Origin: Podospora comata | Taxonomy: Eukaryota > Ascomycota > Sordariomycetes > Sordariales > Podosporaceae | Assembly (NCBI GenBank): GCA_017354895.1 | Contig: CP071493.1 | Location: 8,556,001 to 8,620,000, forward strand | Length of the DNA stretch: 64,000 nucleotides | Direction: 5' to 3' | Program-made: the position numbers and the translations under genes | Shown here: positions 47,430-57,876 of the stretch, piece by piece | Layout: each line of letters starts with the position of its first letter | Numbering within the stretch: position 1 is the first letter of the stretch | The notes under the pieces: model-generated | Databases searched by the model: none | Seen by the model: only the letters and a program-made list of their open reading frames with translations | Told to the model about the DNA's origin: nothing

Positions 47430-49739
47430 GATGTACTGGGTGGCTGCAAAATACCAAAACCAAAGGATATCAACGAGATAGATGGCGGTGGCTTTCACTG
47501 GTAGAGCGACGGTGGCTGTCTTGATGCGACAGACCCCAGACCCCAAGCTGAGAGATAGACAGACCGCCTTCCGGTGTTGTTCAATGACTTCCGGAAACGG
47601 CGGGCGGGCGACGGTGACGGTGAGACGGAATTGATTGCAGTCGTCTGTTTGGTGGCATCAATTTGCGACGGGGAGTTGCAGTATGGTCAGGCGCGCTCCT
47701 GATAAGATTTTCGGGCAAACAGGAATAACAAGAGGCGGTGGTGGCCGTGGTCGTTCCCTTTCACAATTTCGTGTCGCGAAGCTCAGATGGCGGATCACCA
47801 GTGCCCTGGTTGTGCGGTGGGTGGGAAGGGTCGGTGCGTATGTACAAAAAGAAGATGGCGGGATGCGCGTGCAAATAAGGGATGGAAAAGCAGAAAACGA
47901 AAGCTTCCACACGGTGAATTGACCGACGGGCGAAGAGAGGCAATGGGCAATGTCGGGGTCAGGATGGGAGGTCGCGGTAGAGGGTAGAGGTGGCCAGCCG
48001 CGAGCCCATGGACAAAAAATGGAGACTTGCAAAGATCCTACCACCTATCGTATACCTACTTGCGCAAACTGACACCCACCAGGTTCACTTTCGGGTTTCC
48101 TTTTTCATGCCTAAATATTCTATTTAGTGACTATATGATACTTGGCGGTTCAGCCACCTACTTCAAGAGTCATCGTGCATGAGGTTGCCGATTATCATTA
48201 TTCTATCGTGTGGAAGCTGATATATGGGCTTGATTAATTTGTCCAGCGCTCGCCCGCCCGGCCCGGTGGGTTTGGAGGGACCTCCCTTCATCGCCCGCTG
48301 TGGCCCTCATTGCTGTAGTCCCATTCGCTCATTGAGCGCCAGCTTGGCCCAGCCGCCGTTTTCTTGCTTTTGTGGAAATATGATAGCCAGGTGGTACTCT
48401 CTGTCTCTTCAAAGATTCGTTTCTCTTCTCACTGGCAGGAGGAGATTCCTCAGAGTACCTTAATCCAATAAAACCCAGCTTTGTAGCCGATACCATGAAG
48501 TTTTGCAAACCACCATCGACAACGGGGATAACCGTGCATCACGGCTGAAGAGGCGCCACCAGAAGCCGAACTTCCCCAGCCCGCACGGACCAGGCGATTG
48601 GCTCCCACTTGGTGACGTTTCAGTGGGGTTCTTGGAGCTTTGATGATGCTATGGTACGAAAGCTTCGGCTTCTTCAGCACGGCTGCATTGAGATTCCAGC
48701 CAGCGCTTTTTCACACACGATACGATATCATACCTGACCGCCTTGTGGACGTAGAGCGAGCGGGTGAGAGGATGGAGTATTTGATTCAAGAGCCCTCACT
48801 TCGCCTGCTTGAAAGATCTTGGGTTCAAATGTACCTATACCGCAGGTTCCGGAACCATCCCACAAGAGGGACAGCTCAAATTCCAGGGAATCGTAATGGT
48901 GGAGCCATGGTTCCTCATCCCCTCCATCACGGGTGATACTGTCCCAGAATGCAGCTACCAACAGCAAAGTACTTTCTGAAATCACCAAACCTCTTGATCT
49001 TTCTCGCACCAAGCGCAATGCCCAAGTAAGCAGCACATATATCATGCGATTGCCTGTTTCACACGATACTTCTGACCGTTACACATCCTCTCTTCTGTGC
49101 TCATTAAAAGTACCTAGGTATTTCGTTTGGGTCGTTTTTGGCGAGTGACATACCTGATGAACCGCCCCTCCACACCGTCCTGTGTCAACAAGTGGTCAAC
49201 CACTCATCTGCGAGCTCCATGATCTCAGCCACACCACCCTACCCAACTTCAGCAGGTCGACGTGATGCTGGGGGATCTCACTCAGAGCATCGGCTCTTCT
49301 CCGTCGTCCAAATGGCCACTGAATGTGTCTCCTATGGTTGTCAGCATGCCGTGATGCAACTTGCAACCTCAATGACGCCACTTCATGTTCCGTCGTAAAT
49401 TGTGCCACTATTTCCATGACACAAGTGAACAGCTGCAATTATCGAACTTGAGAAAAGATAAGATTCTTGTGCAACACGAAGAACCCTGATAATCTTGGCT
49501 TTGTTGCCCTTGATCAGTGCGAGATTTCTCCATTGTCTCTACTTGACCCGTCTGCGGCCAAAGCCCCCTGAACCCCTGACATCCCCTCGGTAACAGCATA
49601 TCATGGGTAAACAAACCTCGACAGAGAGCACCGCAAAGCTTGCTCATTAGCAACAGGACAACACCGACGTATTTCCCTTCCTTTCGGAACAATGACACAA
49701 GAAATAATAGGAAAACCTCCTACATTCGTTGTATCAATC
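47430..49739. other. Long intergenic region between the UBL3-like gene and the OPT gene
   Basis: 2.3 kb between minus-strand genes. The first few hundred bases should be the UBL3-like promoter. The 48050-48230 part is AT-rich. Frames such as 48640-48936 (+) and 49408-49698 (-) show no domain. No gene is supported. Confidence 0.45.
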
Positions 49740-51813
49740 TTAGTGCCCACCAAACCTTTTAAAAATCATCGTAGAAACAAGACCTGTGAGGCTCGCGACG
49801 GACTCGCCCAAAACAAGTCCACTGGCGAGCACGAGCAAATCATTGTTCTTCCTTCCCTTTTCACGCCCGAAATTTGCACATGCCCAGTAGAACACAGCCC
49901 CCATTATGCGGGTGATCGTGAAGGATGGCGTGTTGTAAATCCCTGGTAGGACACTTGGGTTAGTCACCACATTCTGCCCCTGAAGCAGATCCGAAAGCCA
50001 CAAACTAACCGATTGCAAAGGAAACACCCGTGGGAATAAACGTCTGCCACCACCGATTTGCATATCTCATCTTGACGATGGTGCTCATGCCAGAGAACAC
50101 TGCTGGCCCTATTGCGAATGGGGCGACACCTTCTGGAAGACCATGGCCTATCGTCACTCTTGCCTTGTTAATGAATAGAAATGCAGCAGGAATTCTGAAT
50201 AGGGTCCCTGGAATCGAATGTTGCGACGCGTACAGTCTGTAGGCACCACACGAGACGAGCGCGCCAAGAATTGACCCAATTATGTGTCGATGAAGCTGAA
50301 CTTTTGGGCTTGATCCAACAAGCTGTCCGATCCTGAAGTTATGGGAGATATCTCCTGACTGGCTTACACCAGCCTGTGAGACTGCTGCAGAGAAGAGGTC
50401 GATGAGGATTGCGTTAAGATTCGAAGAGGATAGAAATGTCCCAAATACAAGGTGTGATACTAGTAGGTATAAGCACTTCGCCAAAACGTGCTCATTGAAG
50501 AAAATACCTAAAGCGCATTCGGGGTTGTGGTCAGTTTCTGCAATAGACCTGATCCCGACTACCACTGTAGGAAGGGTCAAAGTGAGAGCCAAACCAGTGT
50601 AGTACCATGGCATGACAGAGCCAAAAGTAACATGCACACTTACTGCACAGATTATAGCCGACACCAAGAAGTAGAAAATCAACCGTCTTCTTCCGATCAT
50701 CGATGATGGGTAATCATGGCCGGTGTTGATCTCATCTTCATTTTCTCCATCCATAATTGCTGTGTCGTCGCTAAAAAGGACAACTTCCCGCCAGGTAAAC
50801 CACCCGAGTTTGACGAATGCGTCAGCAAGTAGCGAGGCCAGAGCGACCCAGATTATCCAGCCCCTTGCTCCGTTTTCCCAGTCATCAACATTGCCCGGGG
50901 CCCAACCTTGTTTCTTGGCATACGGTGACAAAGTTCCCCAGCCAGCAACGGCACCCATTATCGTATGTATCGGAACGGTAGGACCTGTCATCATGCCCTG
51001 GCCAAAAAAGCCCGGAGAGAGATCAACAGACCACAGCCAGTTCTTGGACGCAATGAGCCCAAAGACTGGGATCTCGCGCAAGACCGGAACAAAGTAAACA
51101 AACCAAGGCCCCAGGAGAGGAGAGTTCCTCGGAAGAGGCTTTGCATGCCACGATCCCACCGAAACCCATCGATAGTGGGTTGGGGAGTGAGAAGTGCTTG
51201 CTCCTCTCTAACAAAACCGCTGTGATCTGTGTCTTCTTCGTTGTCGGGCTGTCTATTTGCCTCATGTCTGGCGCTTTGGTGGCCCATGCTTGGCTGCGGA
51301 TTCTGGTGATAAAGTGAGTTGATGAGATTGGCTGCACGTTTTGCCCCAGGCCACGGCAATTTTTCTTGCACGACAAAATGGTTGCGAAATACGGCAGCAA
51401 ATAGGAGACCAAAGAAGCAAAGCCCAATAGACCACACAATGAGACTTTTGGCGCTTAGTAGAAGTGGTCCCTTCTCTTCTGAGCTGAGCAGAAACTCTAG
51501 CGCCGGAATGACGTTGATGAAGCCAGCTGCGACGGGCATGCACCCTACGGATGTGGAGACACTGAGAAGCAGGGAATTTTTGTGAGGGGTTAAGAGAAAT
51601 TCGAAGATAACGCTGTAGGAATTGAAAAGTGACGAAGCCAAGGAGCGCTGAAACGATCGACATCTGGCTGGCGGCACCGATTCGCAGGCCATAATAAGTG
51701 TTCGAAAGATTGATGAAAAAACCAATTATGAGTCCAGCTAGGACGGGGCGCCATGTGAAATGTGGAGTTGTATGATTTTGGTTCTCTTCGTCGTCAGGTT
51801 GGGCAATATCCAT
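49740..51813 (-). pseudogene. OPT-family oligopeptide/metal-chelate transporter with two frame breaks
   Basis: The gene starts MDIAQPDDEEN at 51813 and ends at 49740, with a normal intron at 49943-50009 joining VSFAIG to GIYNTPSF. The family matches are ASQMSIVSALLGF, GCMPVAAGFINVIPALEFL, YFVPVLREIPVFGL, MMTGPTVPIHTIMGAVAGWG and ADAFVKLGWFTW. Homology runs in one frame to about 51605, switches to the next frame until about 51095, then returns to the first. Each switch needs one base gained or lost and neither can be explained by a GT-AG intron, since no family residues are missing. OPT proteins import small peptides or metal chelates at the plasma or vacuolar membrane. Either this is a young pseudogene or the sequence has two errors. 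The frame after the second switch is long and intact. Confidence 0.7.
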
Positions 51814-53358
51814 GTTTTAAAAGAGTATGCTCAAATGAGGAGATCTGTGGGCTCAGAGGAGTCGAGGTCATAAAGCCGGAGACCATAATCGATCCTTGAC
51901 ACCTCACGGGTGCCCCTGCCTGCAAAGAGAAGCTTTTTTTATCACGATGTAGAAAAGGGAAGGAGCAGGTGAATGCGAGTCGAGAGGTTGTTGATGTGAA
52001 TCATCCATAAAACAAGCATATGCAGGGAATGCCGCATGGGCAAAGCGAGAATAGCTGCTGCAAATTCTCCGCCATTACCACTTGCATTACCGCGTTGATT
52101 TTGAAGACTTATTGATCGATTTCGTAAACTGAAATCAATCGGCCTAGCCTGCAGATAGGTATCATCTCTGAAGGGTACTCAACGCTGGTGGCAGGTAGGT
52201 ACACGATCTGCATCGAGATCCAAGTGCTCCTACTGCCGGCATCGAGAAATTGGATAATCATGAACAACGTAACTGTTCAACCTTTGGACGGCTTCAGGCT
52301 CTTACAAGTCACAGTCTGCCGTTGCACCCAGTTGGGCAAGAGATGACAGGTTGGCCGCATACGAGGCCCCGTGCAACGCGGGCAGCAAATTCCCGGATAA
52401 TGGATGGACGTGTTGCCATTACTGTACTCTCTTTGCTGTTACCAAACCACGCTTCTTTGGCCTTTTGACCCTAGGCTTGTCATTTGGCGGTCTGAGGGCG
52501 TCACTCTGTGTTTGCTATAGTGCCCGTGGGACCTGCAGAATTCCCTGCTCGAGACCTTGCAGCATGACCCCCAAGTTCGTGCCTGCCTTGAGATAAGGTA
52601 GATGCGTGGTAGAGAATCGATTTTGGGAAGAACCTAACCGGCGCAGGAGTCAAGAGTCCCCCAGGAACCTGATTCCTAGCTAGATTTCCCCGCCATGTGG
52701 ACCGATAACGGGATCAGTCATGAGACGAAATTTGAATTCCGTTCTGACCATCCTCGCGTTTGCAGTGCCTTAATCTCCCCCAAAACTTGCACCACCTCAC
52801 GGGTCCGTTATTTGTATTGATACTTCCCCGCCTCACAAAACCATTTCTTGTCTTGCAATTTTCATTCAGTGCAATCACAGAACAAAAGCGGAGTTGTACG
52901 GCTTCCCCTTCTCTCTCCAAACATTACCAATATCTACTTGACGTTGCCCCCGCCCCTCTCTCGACTTCCTCCATCACTCCCCCCAACCCCTACTCGACTC
53001 TGTCTCGCCGCCAGGTTTCTAGCATCACGCAAATCCAGCAGCCTTGTCTTCCGGTAGTGATAGAAAGCCTCATCCTCCTTGAGTATTTTGCGACACTATT
53101 AGTGGTAAGTTGTTCTCCTTCTACCTTGGTACTGCGGCTACAACATACCGACCTCCATTTCCACACGTCATATACAACTGGGCTTAGTTGTTGTCATCAC
53201 GGCCATTAGCCAGCCACCCCCCCTGAACCTGTCTTCCTCTATTGGAGAGTGTGACTTTCCCGAGCTTACTCTTTCCAGAAACCGTCATACAGTCTTTAAC
53301 TAAGTCAGTTCTCAAGACAGAACATTGACAGGTATAGGTCTCTCGTGTCTCAGACATC
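51814..53358. promoter_or_regulatory. Divergent region between the OPT gene and the GPI-type gene
   Basis: 1.5 kb holding the promoters of the OPT gene and the Ser/Thr-rich gene. The 52890-53100 part is strongly pyrimidine-rich with CT and CCCC runs, typical of a fungal leader. A possible 5' intron starts with GTAAGT at 53105 and ends at CTTAG (53187) or ATTAG (53208). Frames here carry no domain. Confidence 0.4.
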
Positions 53359-54033
53359 ATGATCTCTGCGAATCTTTTCCTTGCAGTCACTGCTCTTTTG
53401 AGTAGTCTCACCGCAGCGGTTGATCAAGCGGTTGCTTGTGCCCAGGCAAATAACAAGATTCACCCTCGCGATATCAATGAGGCAGACCTCACGACGGTCA
53501 TTTATCAGACCCAAACAGCCACATTGACTTTGACCGTCGAGGAAACCCCCCCCTGCGACGAGTCCCCCGCTACCACGAATAGCCATTCAGATGCTGGCGA
53601 AGTCACTCTCAGCCCCAGCTACTCGACATTCGATACCTCGGAGACGCTGACAGTGACATCCACCATCAGCAGTGGAACTGCCACTCTTACCACGACTGTC
53701 AGCAATGCATCTACCTACAACATTCCCGGTCCTTCCACTTCAGCCACCTGGTCAACCTCAACCACATCAGCCAGTGAGCCTGACGCTGCAACCCCGTCAA
53801 TCGACACCGCGGTCACGCCTTTCGTCCCAGCACCTTCGAGCACCACTGTTACCGCTGATGGGGTGAGCGACGCGTCAAGCCCAACCGAGAGTTCTACTAC
53901 CGACGATTCCACCGGCACTCCATCCAGTACCGACAGTGTTGCACCCACAGTCAGTGCGGCTGCCATGCCAATCATGCTGAGCAATGACTTGATGGTTGCG
54001 CTTGTGGCTGCTGCCATGGTCATCGCTGCCTGA
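53359..54033 (+). CDS. Ser/Thr-rich secreted protein, probable GPI-anchored cell-wall protein
   Basis: Single exon, 224 aa. It opens with a signal peptide (MISANLFLAVTALLSSLTAA). The centre is a long Ser/Thr-rich stretch suited to O-glycosylation (from about residue 65 to 190). The C-terminus is a hydrophobic tail (LSNDLMVALVAAAMVIAA) after small residues (VSAAAMPIM), as in GPI signals. One short segment after the signal, AVACAQANNKIHPRDINEADL, is less repetitive; the three Cys (27 and 65, and possibly one in a motif) are few. I do not recognise a family. Location at the wall or plasma membrane is inferred from these features. Confidence 0.75.
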   Translation: MISANLFLAVTALLSSLTAAVDQAVACAQANNKIHPRDINEADLTTVIYQTQTATLTLTVEETPPCDESPATTNSHSDAGEVTLSPSYSTFDTSETLTVTSTISSGTATLTTTVSNASTYNIPGPSTSATWSTSTTSASEPDAATPSIDTAVTPFVPAPSSTTVTADGVSDASSPTESSTTDDSTGTPSSTDSVAPTVSAAAMPIMLSNDLMVALVAAAMVIAA

Positions 54034-55433
54034 TTGAATCTTTTTGGCTCCTCGGTCTGTGTTCCGACGGAGATATCAACAGAATAATAGTGTTAAGGAT
54101 GGGTTGTTGGCTGTCGAGATCTGATCTTCGTCGTTTACATGGACTTCTGGATGAGATCTGGTTTTCATCGTAAGCGTCGACTTTTAGATCGAGGAATCTG
54201 TCTCCTTTGTTTGAGAATTTGACGGTGTTCAATTTCTGGTTGTCAAGTGGATGATAATAGGAAAAGCGATAACGGTGTTGGTCATAGGTATTCGAGGATT
54301 CCGGTAATACATGGTGGCCAGGCTCTGGGGCTGGGGCACTTTGCTAGGTTTAATATCACTCTCCTTCATTCATTGGCCCGCATTGCGTCTCCTGATACGG
54401 CATCGATGGGACCATGTAACTTCATCCAAGTCTAACCACTTGAGTTAAGAGTAAGATGCCCTTCTCCTAGTGAGCCAGAATGCTCACCTTGACTCACAAA
54501 CTCACTACCAGCAAAATAGGTCCTGTTCTTCACAGGGTTCAATATTCCCCAAGAAATTGGCTAAGTATATATCAAATGAAATTTTTGCCCTTCGACGCAG
54601 GAAAAAATAGTCATGCCCCCAAGTCACCCAGTCATCTAGATCTACAAGCCACCGATGTGATCCATCCCAGACTTTGAAAACCCGGCACCATATCTGTGTC
54701 TACCTGTAAATGGTGGTGTACAACGGTGTAGGTGTGTAGTTTGTCTACCCCAGATTTCCACCCGAAACCAGAAAAACCTCGTCCCCAAACCATCCCACCC
54801 CTTTCATTTATTTTGCAAATCCCAGACATTCATTCATATGAAGGAAGCCTGCTTCTCTCTTTTCCCAACCAGCCAGTCCCGAAAAAAAGAAAGAAGGAAA
54901 AGATTTTGGAAATAAAACGACACGGGAAACGGGCTAGACATGAGCAACGCATCCATAAGAAGTCGAAACGTTTCCTTTTTCACCAGAGACCGAGAAACCC
55001 CAACCCATCCGAGTAAAAGCACAGCCATGTAGATGAATACACACAGATAATGGAATACAAGTCACCAAACTCATATAAGTCCAAACATCAACTCGAATAG
55101 AAAAGTACAACGAAATATTTGCTTGTCATAGCAGGTAAAGAGTAAAAGAAAAGGAAAACAGTTTTGAAAAAAAAAAAAGTGCCGCTGTATCATAGGTCAT
55201 GATACATGACGATTTTGTGGGCGAGGCCAGGGATGGTTGAAGTGTCCGGCATATCTTCCAAGGATCACCGGAACCGCTTCCTCCATGCCGTCCTTCGACG
55301 TAAGTGTCTTCTTTCCATCCACCATCCCCCACTCCCAAACTTCTAGGCTTGTTGGCGTCGGAAGATGAAACTTGGTCCGTCATCGTGCTGCTATCGTTGT
55401 AGATGCGGCTGAAAACCAGAAATAGGAGATCCA
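54034..55433. other. Convergent 3' flanks of the GPI-type gene and the acidic protein gene
   Basis: 1.4 kb between two stops. The 55000-55190 part is AT-rich with an A-run at 55166-55179. Small frames show nothing recognisable. No gene is called. Confidence 0.45.
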
Positions 55434-57329
55434 TTACAACTGCAAAATTTCCATGTCCGAAATGCTCCGGTGGCGTTTGTGGAGGTTATCATCCGCGACG
55501 GTATCGGGGGCCTTTCTCTTCTGTGATACATGGTTGAGCGGAGATCCTGGGGAATAATCAAGAGGTCCATCAAGGCCTACCATGCTGTTTCTCTTTTGCC
55601 TGCGCACCGGTGTGATGGGAGTTGTTACCGTCTCCATGCTGCCGGACTTGATGCCTCGGAGAGTTCCAATGTGGTAAGGTCCAGAGAAAGCGAGTGACTC
55701 CTGGGTCGCGACCTCACTGTTGATGAGTTGCTGATTTACCTGATTACGACGAAAAGCGCCCACGGCGTTGGAGTTCATCTCGAAGTGGGTGAGCAAAGGG
55801 TGGACGTCCTTGACATAATAGTCTGTGTTTGTGGTGGACATGCTGGCCGAGGTCTTGGGCCGTGTCGGGCTTGAATTGGGATCATTGCTCCAGTCTCCGG
55901 CGTTGTCGTCGTCTTCGTTTTCCTGGTCCGATTCGTTGTCCTCCCTAAACTCGATGAAATCCTCAATCCTGAGAGCATCCTCACCCTCATCTTCCAGGGC
56001 TGGGTAGTACTCAGATTCATCTGTCTCTTCTCCAGTGAATGCATCAGAACAGGGGAAGAAGGCCTCACTGGGTCCAAAGGGCTGTGTAGCGAAATAGTCA
56101 CCCAAAGTATTAGCGTCCATGACGCCCAGCATGATCAAGGCCGAGTTGGCCATCATGGGAGAGCAAGCCGACAAATCATCCTGAGCAAAATTCAGGTCAT
56201 ACGACTCTGGAGCCAACTCGAGACGATCAGCCTTTTGACGCGTGAAAATCATCATCTTGCCAGTTTTTGGATTGATCACGCCGACCGGCTTATCGCTGTC
56301 ACCGTCCAAGTCGAAGCGCGCAAGACGAGGCTTTCCTCGTACGTGGCGGTTAGGTCTTGGTGTCTCAGAGTCCGAAGTTTCCACAGACACTGGTCGTCGA
56401 ACCTGCTTCTTACGCACAACCGGCTCTGGGATGTCCTCTTCTGTTGTGTCGCCATCAGCTGGTAAAGGGAAAAAGTCAGCGCCAAACTTCCATTTCCAAT
56501 CGCAAGCCAACAACTCACTTTCATAACCGTCAAGCTCCGGTGACTCGGTGGAAAATGCCGTCAGCGGAGTGGGTAGAATATTCAGTGGAGGGATGACCCT
56601 TGGCGTTGGCATTGGGGTACCGTGGAGACCTCCATTGTCGAATTCGACATCCGATGTCTCGACAAATACGTCTTGGGTGGAGCCATTGAAGTCCCAGTAC
56701 GAACCATCGGTGTCGGAGCCATCATCATTCTCAATCTCGCGGCGGAACCGGGGATCAAGAGCGTTCTGGTCGACAAAGATATCGGGAAAGAATTGCTTGC
56801 CATCATCAGATTCGGACAGGTCGGATTCTGTGTTGTCACTGTCGCTGTCGATACCGGCAAACCGAACATGGCGCTTAACCGGCGTGACATCCGGCAGTTC
56901 AGACTCGGGCCACATGGCATCCTCAAACTCTTTTGGTGGTGACAAGCCCTGCCAACTAACACTGTCGTCATCGTCGTCCTCGTCATCATTGGCATCTTCG
57001 TCGTCAATGGCTTCCTCTTCTTCGAGCTCGTCCTCCTCGTCTTCGTCTTCTTCATCAGCGTCATTCTCTTCGTCGAGCGGCCGAGGGGTTTTCAACAGGC
57101 GATTCCTAGCCATATTGGTGATCAGATGCTCCTCCTCGGCCGCAACCACATCGTCCTCGTCGAGTTCATTGTCAGATTCGCTGACGTCCTCGACGCCGGA
57201 GTAACCTTCGTCGTCGGAGAGGTTGAGAGACGACTCGCTCGAGGTGACGGAGGGCCTGCGCGGCTTCTTCTTGTTGACGAGCTTGATGCGAGGCGCAGAG
57301 GGATATTTTTGGTGAATGTTTCGAGACAT
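55434..57329 (-). CDS. Acidic, probably nuclear protein of unknown function
   Basis: Exons are complement of 56519-57329 and 55434-56458, giving 611 aa. The start MSRNIHQKYPSAPRIKLVNKK is basic and could act in nuclear import. Long Asp/Glu runs follow (EEDEDEEDELEEEEAIDDED and DDEDDDDDS), then VKRHVRFAGIDSDSDN. A more conserved-looking core has PVGVINPKTGKMMIFTRQ and FAQDDLSACSPMMANSALIM. The C-terminus has basic clusters (VRRQKRNS, SQKRKAP, HKRHRS). The 60-nt intron (GTGAGT donor, GCTGAC branch, TTACCAG acceptor) is a multiple of three and stop-free, but its signals are strong. No family could be named with confidence; a chromatin or transcription role fits the composition only. It reads away from the kinesin gene. 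Confidence 0.75.
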   Translation of the reverse strand: MSRNIHQKYPSAPRIKLVNKKKPRRPSVTSSESSLNLSDDEGYSGVEDVSESDNELDEDDVVAAEEEHLITNMARNRLLKTPRPLDEENDADEEDEDEEDELEEEEAIDDEDANDDEDDDDDSVSWQGLSPPKEFEDAMWPESELPDVTPVKRHVRFAGIDSDSDNTESDLSESDDGKQFFPDIFVDQNALDPRFRREIENDDGSDTDGSYWDFNGSTQDVFVETSDVEFDNGGLHGTPMPTPRVIPPLNILPTPLTAFSTESPELDGYESELLACDWKWKFGADFFPLPADGDTTEEDIPEPVVRKKQVRRPVSVETSDSETPRPNRHVRGKPRLARFDLDGDSDKPVGVINPKTGKMMIFTRQKADRLELAPESYDLNFAQDDLSACSPMMANSALIMLGVMDANTLGDYFATQPFGPSEAFFPCSDAFTGEETDESEYYPALEDEGEDALRIEDFIEFREDNESDQENEDDDNAGDWSNDPNSSPTRPKTSASMSTTNTDYYVKDVHPLLTHFEMNSNAVGAFRRNQVNQQLINSEVATQESLAFSGPYHIGTLRGIKSGSMETVTTPITPVRRQKRNSMVGLDGPLDYSPGSPLNHVSQKRKAPDTVADDNLHKRHRSISDMEILQL

Positions 57330-57841
57330 GATTCTTGGCTATGCAGGGGTGGATACAGTAGGTGGGTTGATCTTGGGGTGATGCACAGTGGATTGGCTCA
57401 AACGGCGGTGAACCTTGCAGCAAATGACGATACACGACAATGCCGAGTCCAACAAGCCCAAGGCGTGTCTAACAGGTAAGCTTTCAATGAAGCTGTTCAG
57501 CGCCCAGTCCGTTTATAGAACAATCGGCAGTTGACTTGATCTCAGATATAAGTGGATCAAGATGGGTGGAAGGGAGGATGTGGGGAAGTGAATTGGCCGA
57601 CTGGGGAACAGAGCCGCCAGATACTTGTGAGTAGACTGTGGGAAATCGCTGCGTGGCCTGAGAGTAGTGGCCGTGGTGGGTAGAACTTGTTAATATCAGA
57701 GGCGGACTGTCCGTCTCACTGCAGTTGATGTGCAATTGAACCCTGTCCCACACTGGAGACGGGCTCGAGACAGATGAGTCTGGTGAAAACTTCGTCGAGT
57801 GGGGGAGTTGGCAGAGTTGAATATCTCGCTGAGGCTGCTGG

Positions 57842-57876
57842 ACTGCGGACGTGCGAGTGCAGCACACGTCCGCAGT
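57842..57876. repeat. Perfect 12-bp inverted repeat with 11-nt loop
   Basis: The arms are ACTGCGGACGTG (57842-57853) and CACGTCCGCAGT (57865-57876), an exact reverse complement, around the loop CGAGTGCAGCA. It lies about 510 bp upstream of the start of the acidic-protein gene. It could form a hairpin in RNA or be a two-fold site for a dimeric factor. Confidence 0.85.
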
